From Serilophus lunatus (lineage: Eukaryota > Chordata > Aves > Passeriformes > Eurylaimidae), in contig VXBA01002616.1 of NCBI GenBank assembly GCA_013399895.1, forward strand, positions 130,767 to 194,766: 64,000 bases of DNA, read 5' to 3'. The translations under genes and the position numbers were made by a program. The notes beneath the pieces were generated by a model. It saw only the letters and a list, made by a program, of their open reading frames with translations, was not told the DNA's origin and did not search any database. This document shows positions 10,801 through 23,190 of this stretch, piece by piece (position 1 is the stretch's first letter; every line of letters begins with the position of its first letter).

Positions 10801-13800
10801 GGAAAGACATTGTAATCTGAAAGTAGAAGAGTAACAAACTAATGGAGTGACATGCATAAGCATATTAGCACACTCTACCGAGGCTGAATGAATAAGCCAG
10901 CCTGGTAGTGCTGGCCTAGATTACAGAAAAAGTCTTGAAGGTGTATGGATTCATGTCAGACTTACATAGTCTCTCCAGAGCATCATCCAGGTCAGATACT
11001 ATGCTGAGAGGAGAAACATTGAAATAACTATTAAATTGAACATATGAAAGATAAAATTTCATGTTCCTACCATGCAGACTGTGCCTGCTTTCCATAACAT
11101 GGAAGTCTGAAAAGCACTGTTTGCTATACCTTTGCCATTGTAGCTGTATGACTTAGCAAATAGGGAAAATTGAGCAAATTCAGAAGAGCCACTTGGTTCA
11201 ATGACTTCTGCTGATACAGAGTTAGGGATGATGCTCTGAGGGTTTAGCAGTGCAGATCTATTTTGTTCACATCTCATGCAAATGACTTACGTGCTAGGGA
11301 ACAGGCTACCCTATCACATTGATGGACTTCATTAAGTTGTTTTGACACAAAACTGTTGGCATAAATTTTCTGAAGGGACTAACAGGGATAGCACTCTTCC
11401 ATTAGCAGGGACCAGCATATGGTCACTGTTCTCATATGCAGAGCTGTCATGGAGCTGCACTGTTCTGGATTCCCTATTTGGATTTATTGTTTGCACGCAC
11501 TCTCAGGGGTTCCCATGCTGTTGTTCATGGGTGAACCACTGATGCCCTACTTGCTTGTGGTGTGCGTAGAACAACTTTTGCTTTCCTTTTTACCAGCTGA
11601 TTATGTAAATATTTGACTGCTTACAGAAAAGATTGGATGCCTGTAGGAGCAGCTGGAAACTAAGAAGCACAACAGCTCAGCCTTTTCACCCAGGGGTTGC
11701 TCCTGCTCCGGAGACAAGGCTCACTAACAGCAGTGGCTAGGATGGTGATGGCACCTCATTACAAATTCTTAACCATCATTTAAATATGTTCTCCCTGTTA
11801 CTCATCCCTGCTCACCAATCATTAATACTTTTACAGAAAAGTGCTTTCTTGTCAAGTTTTTAGTGTACATCCCAAAAACCAGTTACGTTTGTTATCTGTT
11901 TCTCACTAACTTTGATAATATCGTCTTTTTCCAGTTCACATTTTAATCTGAAATGAACAAAAGATAGACTGGTCAGGAGTTAAGAGGCTTCACTTCCACT
12001 GAGGTGATCTTGATTGAGGGAAGAGATTGGTTAAGTATTTTTTTAGCACTGAGTATAAAAAAATGCATCCATTAATATGAGGGCAGAGAACACCCAGTTT
12101 GAAATTCTCAGGCAAAACTTTTTTTAAACACCATACTTTTCAACAATCCAGACATGATCAATGCTTCAAAGTAATGAATCATAATGCAAAATGTGAGCCA
12201 TAGAAGACCTCATTTCCCCAAGAGCGGTGGAAAACCAATCAGAAAAAAATAATTCTAAAAATTAATATTTTCAAAGAACTGGCTAGTATATGCACCTGAA
12301 GGTTTTAGCCTAAATGTTGTGACAAGTTTTCTTGTCTGTGTCTGTGTATGTTTTTTATCCTCATCCAAAAAGTATTTTGATGCTATTAGGAATTTAAAAG
12401 AAATTTAGCTCTTTAGTCACTAAACCACATGTCTTCTGTGCAAAAACATGAAGTCTTATGACTTGAAGTTTGAAAATTTACCTAGCCATCTTAATTTCTA
12501 AATTGGTGCCAACTCTGTCATCCTTTTCCCAACCAGCTGTCCTCAAACCCACAGAAAGTTTCCTATTCCCTTATGTAGGCACTGGTTCAAACTATTTGGT
12601 GATTCCTGTTGTATGATAGTACTGTTGGTAAGGTTGAGATCTGTCAATAATGGACCTGAATCAATTCCCTAATTTCTAATGGTTTACAACCTGGTGGTAA
12701 ATTTTTATATAGCAAGAATGTGACCCTGTCCATAGAAATTTGGAATGAGTTTTTAGAAATTTTTTATTACAGGGAGAGCTCTCTGAAACATTCCTCATGG
12801 CCCTCCAAATGTCTTTATTTTTTGTTGTATTAAGGTAGGGTGCAGAAATGGGGTTTACAGAGGGTCATGAATAGCTGGATTTATGTAGGATGGATGGACT
12901 TCTAGTGGACATAGCTACTAGATGAATCAGGCAAAGCTATTATGACTATCCCATGCATGTAATTATAAACATAAATTAATTTTATGGGCCAGCATGACTT
13001 GCTTCTAGACAACAATATAATTGAGCTGATGACACATGTATTTCCACATTCCACTCTTTGGCTTTTACCTCTTTCTTAAAATAATGGCAAGACAGACATT
13101 CTGAACAGGGCAGAAACCTTCAAAACAGAACTCAGAAAAACTAGGCTTTATTTCAAAGGTAATATCCTGGCGAGACTTAAGGGAAGGCCTGACAAGGTTT
13201 GTGCATCCAGCTCAGCCAGTTCATGTTTCCAGATGGAAATTCTGTGAGACATTTTTTGGTTTTGTTTGATGACCTTGGACAGCTCAGAAATAGATAGTTT
13301 ATCCATGTTTCACATTGTGTCCTGATTTTATTCAAACATGAGGCTGTCAAAGCCAACAGTTCTATGTAAAAAAACCCAGAAGTACAGATACCGACAAACT
13401 GGAACCTGCAATCCAGCCTCCTTTATTGGCAAAGTTCATGTATAAAGCTTGAAAAAAATCAGCCCAAATTGTGGTGAAGAATGAACAGCAACAGTTCCAT
13501 TTTTTGCTCACTTTTCTACTGTACTCATGACTACCGCAACTGCACATTATTGAGTGCAAATCAGTTGAACACATCTGTGTCAGCATAATATAGGAAATTT
13601 AATTGTTTACTGTGAGATATTTGTAACATTATGGACAACATTTGCCCAGGAAGGTCACAAAATTTCAAGCACAGACCTCAATATATTCTCCCTGTCTTGG
13701 AGTAGATCATCCAGCTGTGGTGTGTTTTGAACTACGGAAAATAGGTCCTGATAAAAATGCATGTTCCAGCTAAACTCAATCTGTCCCTTTTCCTTTAGCC

Positions 13801-13994
13801 TCTATCTTCTGCTTTTAAGTGGCAACTTGATTATGCTTTTTTTTTAATTTATAAACAGTATCTTGCTCTTCATCTGGGACTTTAGATGGAGGATGCCATT
13901 TGACAAATGCTCAAATTAATAACAATTCTGACTCATGCATGCATCCCATAGAGGAGAATGACATCATCAACAACTACAAAAATCTAATCTGAAT
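7880..13994. other. Six kilobases of unique AT-rich DNA, nothing recognised
   Basis: Open frames stay at or below about 116 codons (9293-9643) and show no domain motif. There are no LINE tails, LTR ends or CpG clusters. This is ordinary intergenic or intronic sequence as far as I can read it. Confidence 0.5.
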
Positions 13995-14165
13995 GTGCTC
14001 TCTGTAGTTTAAATCCGTTTCCCCTTGTCCTATCACTAGGAGAAGTGATAAAAAATCCCTCTCTAGTCCTCTTTTTAGCTTCCTCTAGGTACTGTATGGC
14101 AGCTCTAAGGTCCCTCTGGAGCTTTCCTTTCTCTAGGCTGAACAACCCCAACTCTGTCATCTAGT
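13995..14165 (-). mobile_element. CR1 LINE internal fragment
   Basis: On the minus strand this reads as the CR1 segment from TTCAGCCTAGAGAAAGGAAA (end of ORF2) to TCTAGTGATAGGACAAGGGG and the start of the 3' UTR. Both ends are truncated, and the terminal ATTCTATG repeat is absent. The fragment is short and diverged but unmistakable. Confidence 0.85.
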
Positions 14166-15356
14166 TTATTTTGATGGGAAATTATGTAAATTCTCCCTAG
14201 AAAAGAATATGAGAATGTCTAGTGTGCCCTGGATTCTTTGACCACAAAAGAAACACAGCACATAAAATGTTTAAATGAAGTAATGAACTCCTATAAATCC
14301 ACATGAAAGGGAAGTCATGGCATATTTGGATCTAGAATAGAAAAACTACACCATGTGTAAAGAACCACTGTTCAAAGTGAAAAGATGGTAGCTAAGATAT
14401 GAGGATGTTTCAGATTTCCTAAGGCTTGTTCCACTTACAATCCTGTGTCTTTTCTCATGTTAGCAAGCTTTGCTATCACATTTTTTACAGATTTCCAGTA
14501 GCTTTTTTAGCCCCTCTTTTTTTTTTTTTTCTTTTGATAATTTGTTGTTTTTTAGTATCAGCAAATATTTTCCCCCCTGAAAGTCCTGGGGTAATCAGAC
14601 ACATGACTTGTCTGTTTCACTAGCTAATTCCTCTCATCTTTACACAACAGAAGTTTCCAAGGCTGGTAGCAATTCTTCATACCATCTCTCCCTCTTTATT
14701 GAAAGATGGCCTTTCTGTTGGTGTCTCACCTCTCTTCTGTTCCTCAAAAAGAACCTCCCATGGTTTTTGCTCTTCTGTTTCCCTTTCACACAAATTCTTT
14801 ATTTAACTCTTTACAGTCTTTGTCAGTCCTGGCAGTGGGGTTGAAAACTGTGTGAGATCCTGTATTTTCCCTTTGTATTGACTACTGAACCGACTGGATG
14901 GCCTCAGTTTACTGGCTATGTCATTTCTAGTGTTTGAGAGCAAAAGACACTGATGATGGAAATGCAGATCGGTAGAGAAAAAGCTCTGTTAACAGCAAGA
15001 GCCAGATCAGGGTTTTTTTGAGCAGCCGAACCAGCCTTTAAAGGAATTTTACAGTAAGAGAGAAAAGAATATATGGACATAAAGCAACAGATTTTCCTGA
15101 AGTGCATGCATCAAACTCACTCAGATTATCTTCAGACACAGAAAGAAGTCCTTTTTTTATGATTTGCAATCCTTCCACCCATAACAACTTTCCTGAAGTC
15201 AGTGATACACTCCTCGAATGACTAAGAAAACTCTTAGGGTACAGATAGATCTCCTGCTTACTATGACGTTTAAGTGTAATGCCCTTCTACTTCTGTACCA
15301 GGGGAATAAGTTCTTTGTGTTTTTAGACCAATTTTAACTGAACCTGAAACAGAATT
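14166..15356. other. Unique DNA with one poly-T run
   Basis: A T run lies at 14517-14530. Otherwise no repeat or coding signature is recognised. Confidence 0.5.
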
Positions 15357-15408
15357 GCCAGTGTATAGAGCAGCTCTTCAGCGAGCCCTGCTCGCTCTAT
15401 ACACTGGC
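15357..15408. repeat. Strong hairpin (inverted repeat)
   Basis: The left arm GCCAGTGTATAGAGC (15357-15371) is the exact reverse complement of GCTCTATACACTGGC (15394-15408). An alternative fold pairs 15357-15368 with 15397-15408 (12 bp), leaves an 11-nt one-sided bulge (15369-15379), then pairs AGCGAG (15380-15385) with CTCGCT (15391-15396) around the 5-nt loop CCCTG. It stands out from AT-rich surroundings. It may be a quasi-palindrome created by template switching, or a small-RNA hairpin. The arms are certain; the function is unknown. Confidence 0.85.
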
Positions 15409-18400
15409 CTGTTATTTGCTCAGTTAGTAGGAAAACATCAGTTTGATTTTGCTTAAATCCTATTTTTGGTGAGTCTGAGGGTAGAAGGACAAATATTACC
15501 TATCTTTCAATTAGAGAGAAAAAGATAGGAGGCTCATGCCAGTTCTTCATAATTTTAGTTAAGTTGTGGTTGGTTTCTCTATTTCTTTAAATCGTGTGTG
15601 CTCTTCTGACTCCAGCAAGTGGTGTGATGTGCTTTTACCATACGACTTCTTAAACTAACAGTTGTCTTTGGCAGGTAGCATAACTGCTCAGGCTCTTTCA
15701 TACGTCTGAGGTTCTTACTGTGGTCAGCACTTCAAGTATAGTCTGATCTAAATGATCTGAGGAGAAAACATGGAAGTGAAACTATTTTTTCCAGTTGAAA
15801 AGAAATGGCCATAGTTGTTATTAATGTTTTACAGGCATTTAAGGCTTTCATTAGAACTTTGAAGCAGAGCTGCCATTGTTAGTATTGTTGATGTCTCCAC
15901 TGAAAAAAATATCCTTTTGAGTTTACTATTTGGCTCCTTGTAACAATATTCAAATCCAAGTTCATTTCACATTTCACGTCTCTGTAAAATTGTTCTATAT
16001 ATATTTTTTACAGTGACATTTGGGATTGATCTCAGAAACTTTTGTTGCTGCTGAAGCTAGACTTCAAAACATTCATTTTAATTTTTGAAATCTTAATCTC
16101 TACGTCATTGGTCTTCTAAAAATTATATACCACAACTTTTTTTTTCAAATGGTTAGTCTATTTATAAATGAAACACAGCAAACCTTTTCATCCTGGCATT
16201 TTGGACACTGTCATATTAACATTAATTCCTTCTGGACCTCCTGCCATCATAATGCCTGAAAGACAACTTCAGCAGAAGTGTATGAGTTGAATTTATGAGT
16301 ACTGAGGCTACTTAAAAACTTACTCCAGGCCAAAAGCAAGCATTAAAAACTCCTGATTAAACTACTGGACTTCCCTGTAGCCTCGCCCCAGCAAAGAATA
16401 TTAGTATTAGCACCAGCATCTTTGTCATATCACAGGAATACATAGGAATGGTCTACTAGATTTCTTCCTAGTAATTAAGTGCCACTTCCCTTTCTGTGAA
16501 CATGTTGAAGAGATCAGTGCTAACATTGGAGGGTTTTTCAGTTGTTTTTCAAAATCCACAAGACTTCTGGGAGAAGGAGAAACACTATGGTCTTAGCTAC
16601 CAAAACCAGAATGGTAACACCCAACATTTTATCTTGCTCTTTGCTAATGCAGCTGTCATTATGTCTAATGCATCAGCAAAGGTCAGGAAATCACCTTTCA
16701 TATGACAATGCACTGGCTCAAGCTGAAGCAAGCAAGATGAAAGCAATGCTTGGAAGGTAAAAACACATTATGTTGTTTCCACGTGTCTCTCTAGGCATTC
16801 AGCCCACAACAGCTCAAAAACCTTGAAATACTCTCCTCAGCAAGACCGAGTGACTGCCTTCCTTTTACTTTCTGACTTGCCAGGAGACTTCTTTTGGAGT
16901 GCAGGCCTGGATGCAGGAGTGCATATCTTTGTCTCACTCCTTGTGAGGGACTGTTTCACTACATCCAGCTGTGATGTTGGCTTATAGTTTATAAGCCTAG
17001 GTTTATAGGTAGGATGGCTCATGGCAATCACTTTTGCTGCTCTATGAGCCCCTCGTCTGTACTGTGCGCAAGCCGGCAGTGGTTCCTGCTTCACTTGGGA
17101 TGCCAGTTCAAGCTTTTGGTTCTCAAATAGATGAAGCCTTAAATCTTGAATTTTGGGGTCTCAACCATTGCAGCAACTGCTTATTTTAAAGCGTCCTCAT
17201 AGAACTGAGAATGAAGTTTGTGAGATTGGGAACAAATCTCAAATGATATCCTGATGGGAAGAATGCTCCCCCAAAGACCAGGCAAGTCCAGTGCTCGATT
17301 ATCTTCAGAGCATATCTTAAAATCTTCATTCGTGTAAAGTCTTTATTAAAAAATACGTTGTTTTTTTTTTTTCTTTTAATAGAAGGAAGGACTTAGAGGG
17401 AAACTAGTGTTTCTGATAGAGAAGTTAAAAAAGCTTATTGGTGGACCACCTTTTCTCCAGTCTTATGACTGACTGTGTTTCTTTATTTTTATTTTTGCAT
17501 TAGTTACTCATCATAAACTGTTCAACCGTATTTCTTGTTCTAAACATTTTGCCTCATTTTCACACCTGCCAACCTAACCTGTCTCAATTTAACCCACATT
17601 CTCAGTAGAGTTGTTTCTAGTGCTATTCACTTTTTGTACTGGCACTTTCAGCAGCTAGTACAATAATTTTCCTAATAGTTTAATATTTTATTATTTTTCC
17701 TTCAGTATGTATCATTTTCAAAATGACTCACATAAATTGTGAGTTCTTTTCCTGTAAAACAAAAAACTTAAACATGTTTTTTCTTGGTTTTGAAGGAAAA
17801 AGAAATTGCTATTTAGGATTACTCTGAGATTTTTCATCTTCCAGTTATTTAGAAATAGATCTGAATTGAAACATCATATAAAAAATTTAGAAAGTTGGTC
17901 AGTGCAACATTTCCAATTCATATTGCAGCAAATGCCCATTTCTGGCCTATGACTAGATGGCGAAGAGATTTAGAAAAAATTACATGAGAAGGAATTCTCT
18001 GGAGACATTAGAAACAAAATAATATATTTTTGTTCTCTTTCAGAGAGAAAAATACGAGAAAATATTTAGTAAAGCATAGGTTGAGGGGACCTTAACTTCA
18101 CAGGAGGTCTGAAGAACCCTGTGGAAGACAATACAGTTTGCTAGGTGAAGATCCAATTCTGCATTTGCAGGTGAAGGTAAGGCCATGAATTTAACACCAG
18201 AATTGGGCTTGCAGAAACATTATTTCTCTTGATGAGTCACAGGAAAGAAGTTATCTCGACCTTTATATCAGATTGCATTTGAAGAGGTAATACTTGGAGA
18301 AGTCATCTTTTTGTGTAAGACTTATATATGATTCTGAGCCAAACTAAACATAAATGTAAAAAACTGCATTAAAGATGAAGTAGCAATCACACTAAATAGT

Positions 18401-21400
18401 TTAAGGTTTTTTTGACAGACAGACTAAGAGGAAACTATGATTACTGTGAGATTTATGAATTTCTTTGAAATTTGGTAGAAATCACTGCCCAGTCTGTAGC
18501 AGATTCATGTTTAACTCACTGCCTTCATGCAAAGGCCCCAAACCTGACTAAATTCATTCTATATCATGCTGCTCTGGAGCAGAAAAATGAAGACATAACA
18601 TAATTCAGTTTAATAACACTCCTGTCTTCCCAAGTGTACTCATTTCTGTAGTCAAAAGTGTAATAAGAGACTTGGCCCAGCTCCCAGGCTTGCTGAGCAC
18701 CACAAGAATATGATACAAATCAGTCAATGCCATAACAAAGAAATGTATAATCATGCAGTGGATACCCTACAAACCTCCCACAAAGAACTTTTGCCTGGGG
18801 TTGACTGAATTCCCAAACAAATGTAATGCAGGGCTTCAGAGGGAAAAGAGAGCCAGTATCTCCATCTAATCAGCAGAATAACTCCGGGAAAATTTTTCTT
18901 AAAGTGCTTTTAAAATTTGGGTTACTTTGTTTACATCAACAGCAAAAACTTTCATTAGAAACCACCTAGTGGTACACACTGCCCTTCTCAGGGCATAAAA
19001 ACCTAATGAATAGCCACAGAAACAAAGTCAGACTGTTTCTCTCTGCCATATTACTGTGCAGCTATTCCAGATAAGTTTATATAAAGGGTTTAGAAAGGTA
19101 TGTGGTAACTTAAGATTCATATTTCTTCCTATCAGACATAGGAAGTGATACAACATTTTTAAAAGTTGTAAAGGAACAAAAATTCCTTCGCTTTAATGGG
19201 AAAGGAGCTGCTTTCAGACACCTAAAAGACAAATCTGAAAAAGAATTTAGGAGTCTGGTGTGTTTTTTAGGTATCTAAACTGAATGAACAATCTACAACT
19301 CCTAGTTCCTTAATTAAACAGAAGGACAACAAGCGCCTGTTTACCACCAGTGAGGTTACTTAGTCACCTAGAATATTGCTCCTTGATTCACTCTAAGATG
19401 GTTAGTAGCTCCTAAATGACACTCAGTAATGCAAACTTTGATTTCCTAAAGTTAGTCATCCCATGTGCAAGTTTTATGAGTGACCTAACTGCATGACTAG
19501 GCAAAAATCATAGTTCCTACCTTTCTACAGCTCACCCATGGCAACTCCATCCACCTTAACTGGCAACATGCAGCTGATGAAGCTGACTCCAAATCTTTGT
19601 ATGGCAAAACTTCAGCTCAAAACAGTCATTCCAGAATGGCATCCTATGTTTGAACAATGCTCTGGAGGCACTGCGTATTTCCCATGAAAACCAGGATTTG
19701 TGTTGCCTCTACTTGTCAAAAGGCAAATTATCTTTCTTCTAAATGCATTAACATTTTCAACGAATGTAGTCAATTGCAGTAAGTTATTTATGAATATTTT
19801 TAGGATACATAGTGTAGCACTGAGACTAGGACTCACACTTCCTGCTCAAATGCTGTCACCATTAGGCTACTACCAAAAATGTGGTGTGACCAGGATATGT
19901 CCCTGTCTTCTAATACAGTAACCAGGCTCCCACAGGAAATGGAAAAGTTAAGTCAAGTGTGAGTTCGAGACTCTTACCCACATTTTTATTCAAGCATCTG
20001 CTGTGGTGCTGCAGACAGTGCCTCAGTCTAGAAGGAAAGTGGCTGTTAAGATGTCTTTCTCCATCACTGCTCCTGTTTGCCCGTGTAGGTGTGCCTCTCT
20101 TCCATGTACTGGCTCCTGTGAATGCTGTTATCAGGGATGTAATTCACAGAGGTCTTGCTATACTCTGCAATTAAGGGCTTCAAAGTCCGCTTCCACTTAG
20201 TAACAAAGTCACTTCGACCATAGACAAACTGTTAAGTGAATAAAGTAAAGGTCGAGCAGTCACCATTAACTTTTGGCTTAAGATTTTTGGCTTTTGGTGG
20301 TGGAAGATTTCTTCAATCACCATTCCCGGGGAAGTGTCAAGGTACAACCAAGCTACTCTATGGCCCATTAGCTGTTCTGAGGTGGGTCTAGAAAAACATA
20401 TATAAATTTACCTAAATATCCTGAACCTCTGACCTTAAACATAGACCTGAAAAATCACTGGAAAATAGATGAGCACTAGAGAAGTCCAGCTAAAAGTGTT
20501 TGTCTAACAGGAAATACTAAAAAATGGACTTTCTGTAACTAGTTATTTATAATTCATCCCAAAACAAGAAGATAATGTCAAGAAAATGAAAGTTTAAAGA
20601 AAACAGTAACATTTTTTTAATCAAGAAAATATGGGGTCTGGTTACATTTTCAGCAGTCCAAGGCAAATGTGAATTCCTTATTTAGGCACCAACGAATATA
20701 TATATAAAATTCATCTCCAGACATTAAATGCTCCATTTGAAGAAACATCTCATAATATATTCTTTTTCAGGTACAACTGTTGAGACCCTAAACATTCCTT
20801 TCTGTGGGGCTATTATGCTTAATTCTTTAAACATATTTTAGATCAGCCATGATGTTGCTGCAAATGTGAACACAACTGTGGGTGGTAAATGGTAGAGGAT
20901 TTTTCAGTTTATTTGAAATATTTCACACTTTCTGTTAGCCTTGGTCTTCAACCCCCTGTAAGTGAGTGAAATGAATGATCTTAGGGTTACTAACTCATAT
21001 AGCCTATCCTCATGATAATAAAGCAGCATAAGAACAAATATTAAGAAATTAAGAAATAACTTGGGACCAATTATTAATTGGGGTGCCTTCAAGAAAAACA
21101 GTGATGGTAAAAAAATATTTTATTTCATTTTGGAATCTGACTGCAGGATGTTATTGAGTGAAGTCTTTCTTCTTAAACTTAGCAGCCAATAGGAAGACAG
21201 CAGCTGGAATATTTTTAAATAAGTACTTTTAAAGGAATACAAACTCTCTTATCCTTTGATAAAGAGAAGAGCCTGCTTGGGTGGGTAAAATATAGGAAAT
21301 TGAATTGTTATGGCAATTGTTAAGTCTGCATTATAAGCCTGCTTTCTCTACAGAAAGACAGAGAACAATTCAAACAATAAGACACCATTCATTGTAGGCA

Positions 21401-21879
21401 TTTGCCAAACATCTCAGAAGGGAATGCAGCACATTCAGAGCTGCGTTAAAGTGAACACTGCTTTTCAACTTCTGCCGCCATCAAGAGTTATCTTCCAGTG
21501 TGGACTCCACATGAAAGCTAACAAAGTCACATGCCAGATTTACTGTGCTCTGGTGGAGCAATCCTCTCTTTGACCACCTATATTGGCATCCCTGCAATAA
21601 AGTCAAAGGATGGTGAGGGGGAATTTGAGGGAAGGCTGAATGGAGGATCCTTCCAAATGCTCCTTTTCTAGGGATGTTCAGGAACTTCCCTTATCAGCTG
21701 TTGCTTAGGTTCATTGGTCTTAAAGAAAAACAGAGCCATAGATATTCACAGACAACTTTTCATGCTATAATCTACCCTGCATAACTAGACTGAGTTGATT
21801 GTTATTCTGTTTTCCCTTCTTATTGTTTTTAGCATTTATTGAAGCTCTCATTTTTGATAAAAGTCATAAAAATGTCATC
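15409..21879. other. Unique AT-rich DNA, nothing firmly recognised
   Basis: The minus strand has an open stretch of 107 codons (16837-17160) in a slightly more GC-rich patch; it is discussed as a finding and not called a gene. Short homopolymers occur (for example T at 17361-17372). No repeats with terminal structure were seen. Confidence 0.45.
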
Positions 21880-22150
21880 TGGAAGAAACTGTGGTGGTCA
21901 TCCACTTTCATCAATACTAGATTAAATCAGCAACTGTTTTATATGATGAAGTCTTGAAAACTTCCCAGGGTGGACAGTCCATCTTCTCTTTAAGTAGCCT
22001 GTGGCAGTACAGTAATGCTGTCCCAATGGAAAAGTTTCTCTAACATCCAGTCTGACACTCTTAAACCTTGTGGCTGACATCTTTGTTTTGTAACCTGTCA
22101 TTATATCAAAGAGCTCAGCTTCATTGTCTCTGTAACTTCTTCAAAAAAGA
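21880..22150 (-). mobile_element. Old CR1 LINE 3' fragment
   Basis: Read on the plus strand, the text GTGGTCATCCACTTTCATC, then CAGGGTGGACAGTCCATCTT, TAACATCCAGTCTGACACTC, CTTGTGGCTGACATC and CATTATATCAAAGAGCTCAG follows the antisense of older avian CR1 tails (the GGGTCATCCAGTCCAACC, GATGGACAGTCCACC, AACATCCAGTCTGAACC series). It is heavily diverged, without a terminal repeat. Boundaries are approximate. Confidence 0.55.
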
Positions 22151-22617
22151 AAGCACTCTACCTTCATTTTGGAAATCAGAATGAATGGATGATTTGTTCT
22201 CTCTGAGACAGCAAATGAAAAACGTCCCTTTGATTTAAAGATCTTACTTCCAAGTCCTTTTGACATTTTGCCATATACATATCTTCTCAAAGAGAGGCTA
22301 CCTCATCTGTGTTGTGAGCCTAGTAGCAAGAAAAAAACTACTTGAAGTGACATATTCCGCCAAATGAGCCCAGGAACAAGGTTTTGAAACTGACAATTTA
22401 TGATGGATTTTTACTTTCCATCTCATTTATATCCAAAATGCATTTTCAGAGTGTAGGCTGCTCTCAGTGATGCAACAAAATCTGAATTTACAGACCTGAC
22501 TAAATGAATTAGATATTGTGACATATTAAGATATCAGTAGTGCATGGCCACACAGTATTTGTATTTGAGAATAATTTCCTCTCTGATGCACTTTTTGGTT
22601 ATTCCCCTGAGAGTAGC
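22151..22617. other. Unique DNA, nothing recognised
   Basis: This short interval between an old CR1 fragment and the solo LTR has no recognisable features. Confidence 0.45.
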
Positions 22618-23190
22618 TGTTGTGGTTTAAACCCAGTGAACAATTCCTTCCCACACAGCCACTTGCTTATCTCCCTAGTGCTCCAGAGGAGAGTTTTGGA
22701 AGGGTACTACTGAGAAGACTTGTGGATTGAGATAAAAGCTCTTTAATAAGTAAAGCAAAAGCCATGCATGCACCACTTCCCATGGGCAGGTAGGTGTTCA
22801 GCCAACCCCAGGAAAGCAGGACTCCATCACACTTGGAACAGTGACTTGGGAAGACAAACGCTATCACTCCAAACATTATACCTTTCTTCCTTCTTCCCCC
22901 AGATTTGTGTGCTGAGCATGGTGCCTTATGGTATGGGATAGCCTGGTGGTCAGTTAGAGTCAACTGTCCTGGCTGTGATCCCTTCCAACTTCTTTTGCAT
23001 CCCCAGTCTCCTCACTAGAGGGATGGGGTGAGGAACAGGAAAGGCAGGCCTTGACTCTCTTTGTGAGCACTGCTCAGCAATAACTTAAAACATCCCTGTG
23101 TTATCAACACTGTTTTCAGCACAAATCCAAAACACAGCTCCATACCTGCTACTATGAAGAAATTAATACTATTCAGCCAAAAACAGCACA
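22618..23190 (-). mobile_element. Solo LTR of an avian endogenous retrovirus
   Basis: On the minus strand the unit opens TGTGCTG... at 23190 and closes ...ACCACAACA at 22618, giving TG...CA ends and about 573 bases. Blocks typical of a common avian LTR family can be read on the minus strand: TTTGTGCTGAAAACAGTGTT, GATAACACAGGGATGTTTTA, GTTTGTCTTCCCAAGTCACT, and a polyadenylation hexamer ATTAAA (plus strand 22742-22747). Where the family has a TATA box just before the CTGGGGGAAG block, this copy reads CACAAAT, so the promoter looks decayed. There is no internal viral sequence and no second LTR in the window, so it is a solo LTR left by recombination. I could not identify a clean target-site duplication. 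ERV class is not assigned. Confidence 0.85.
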
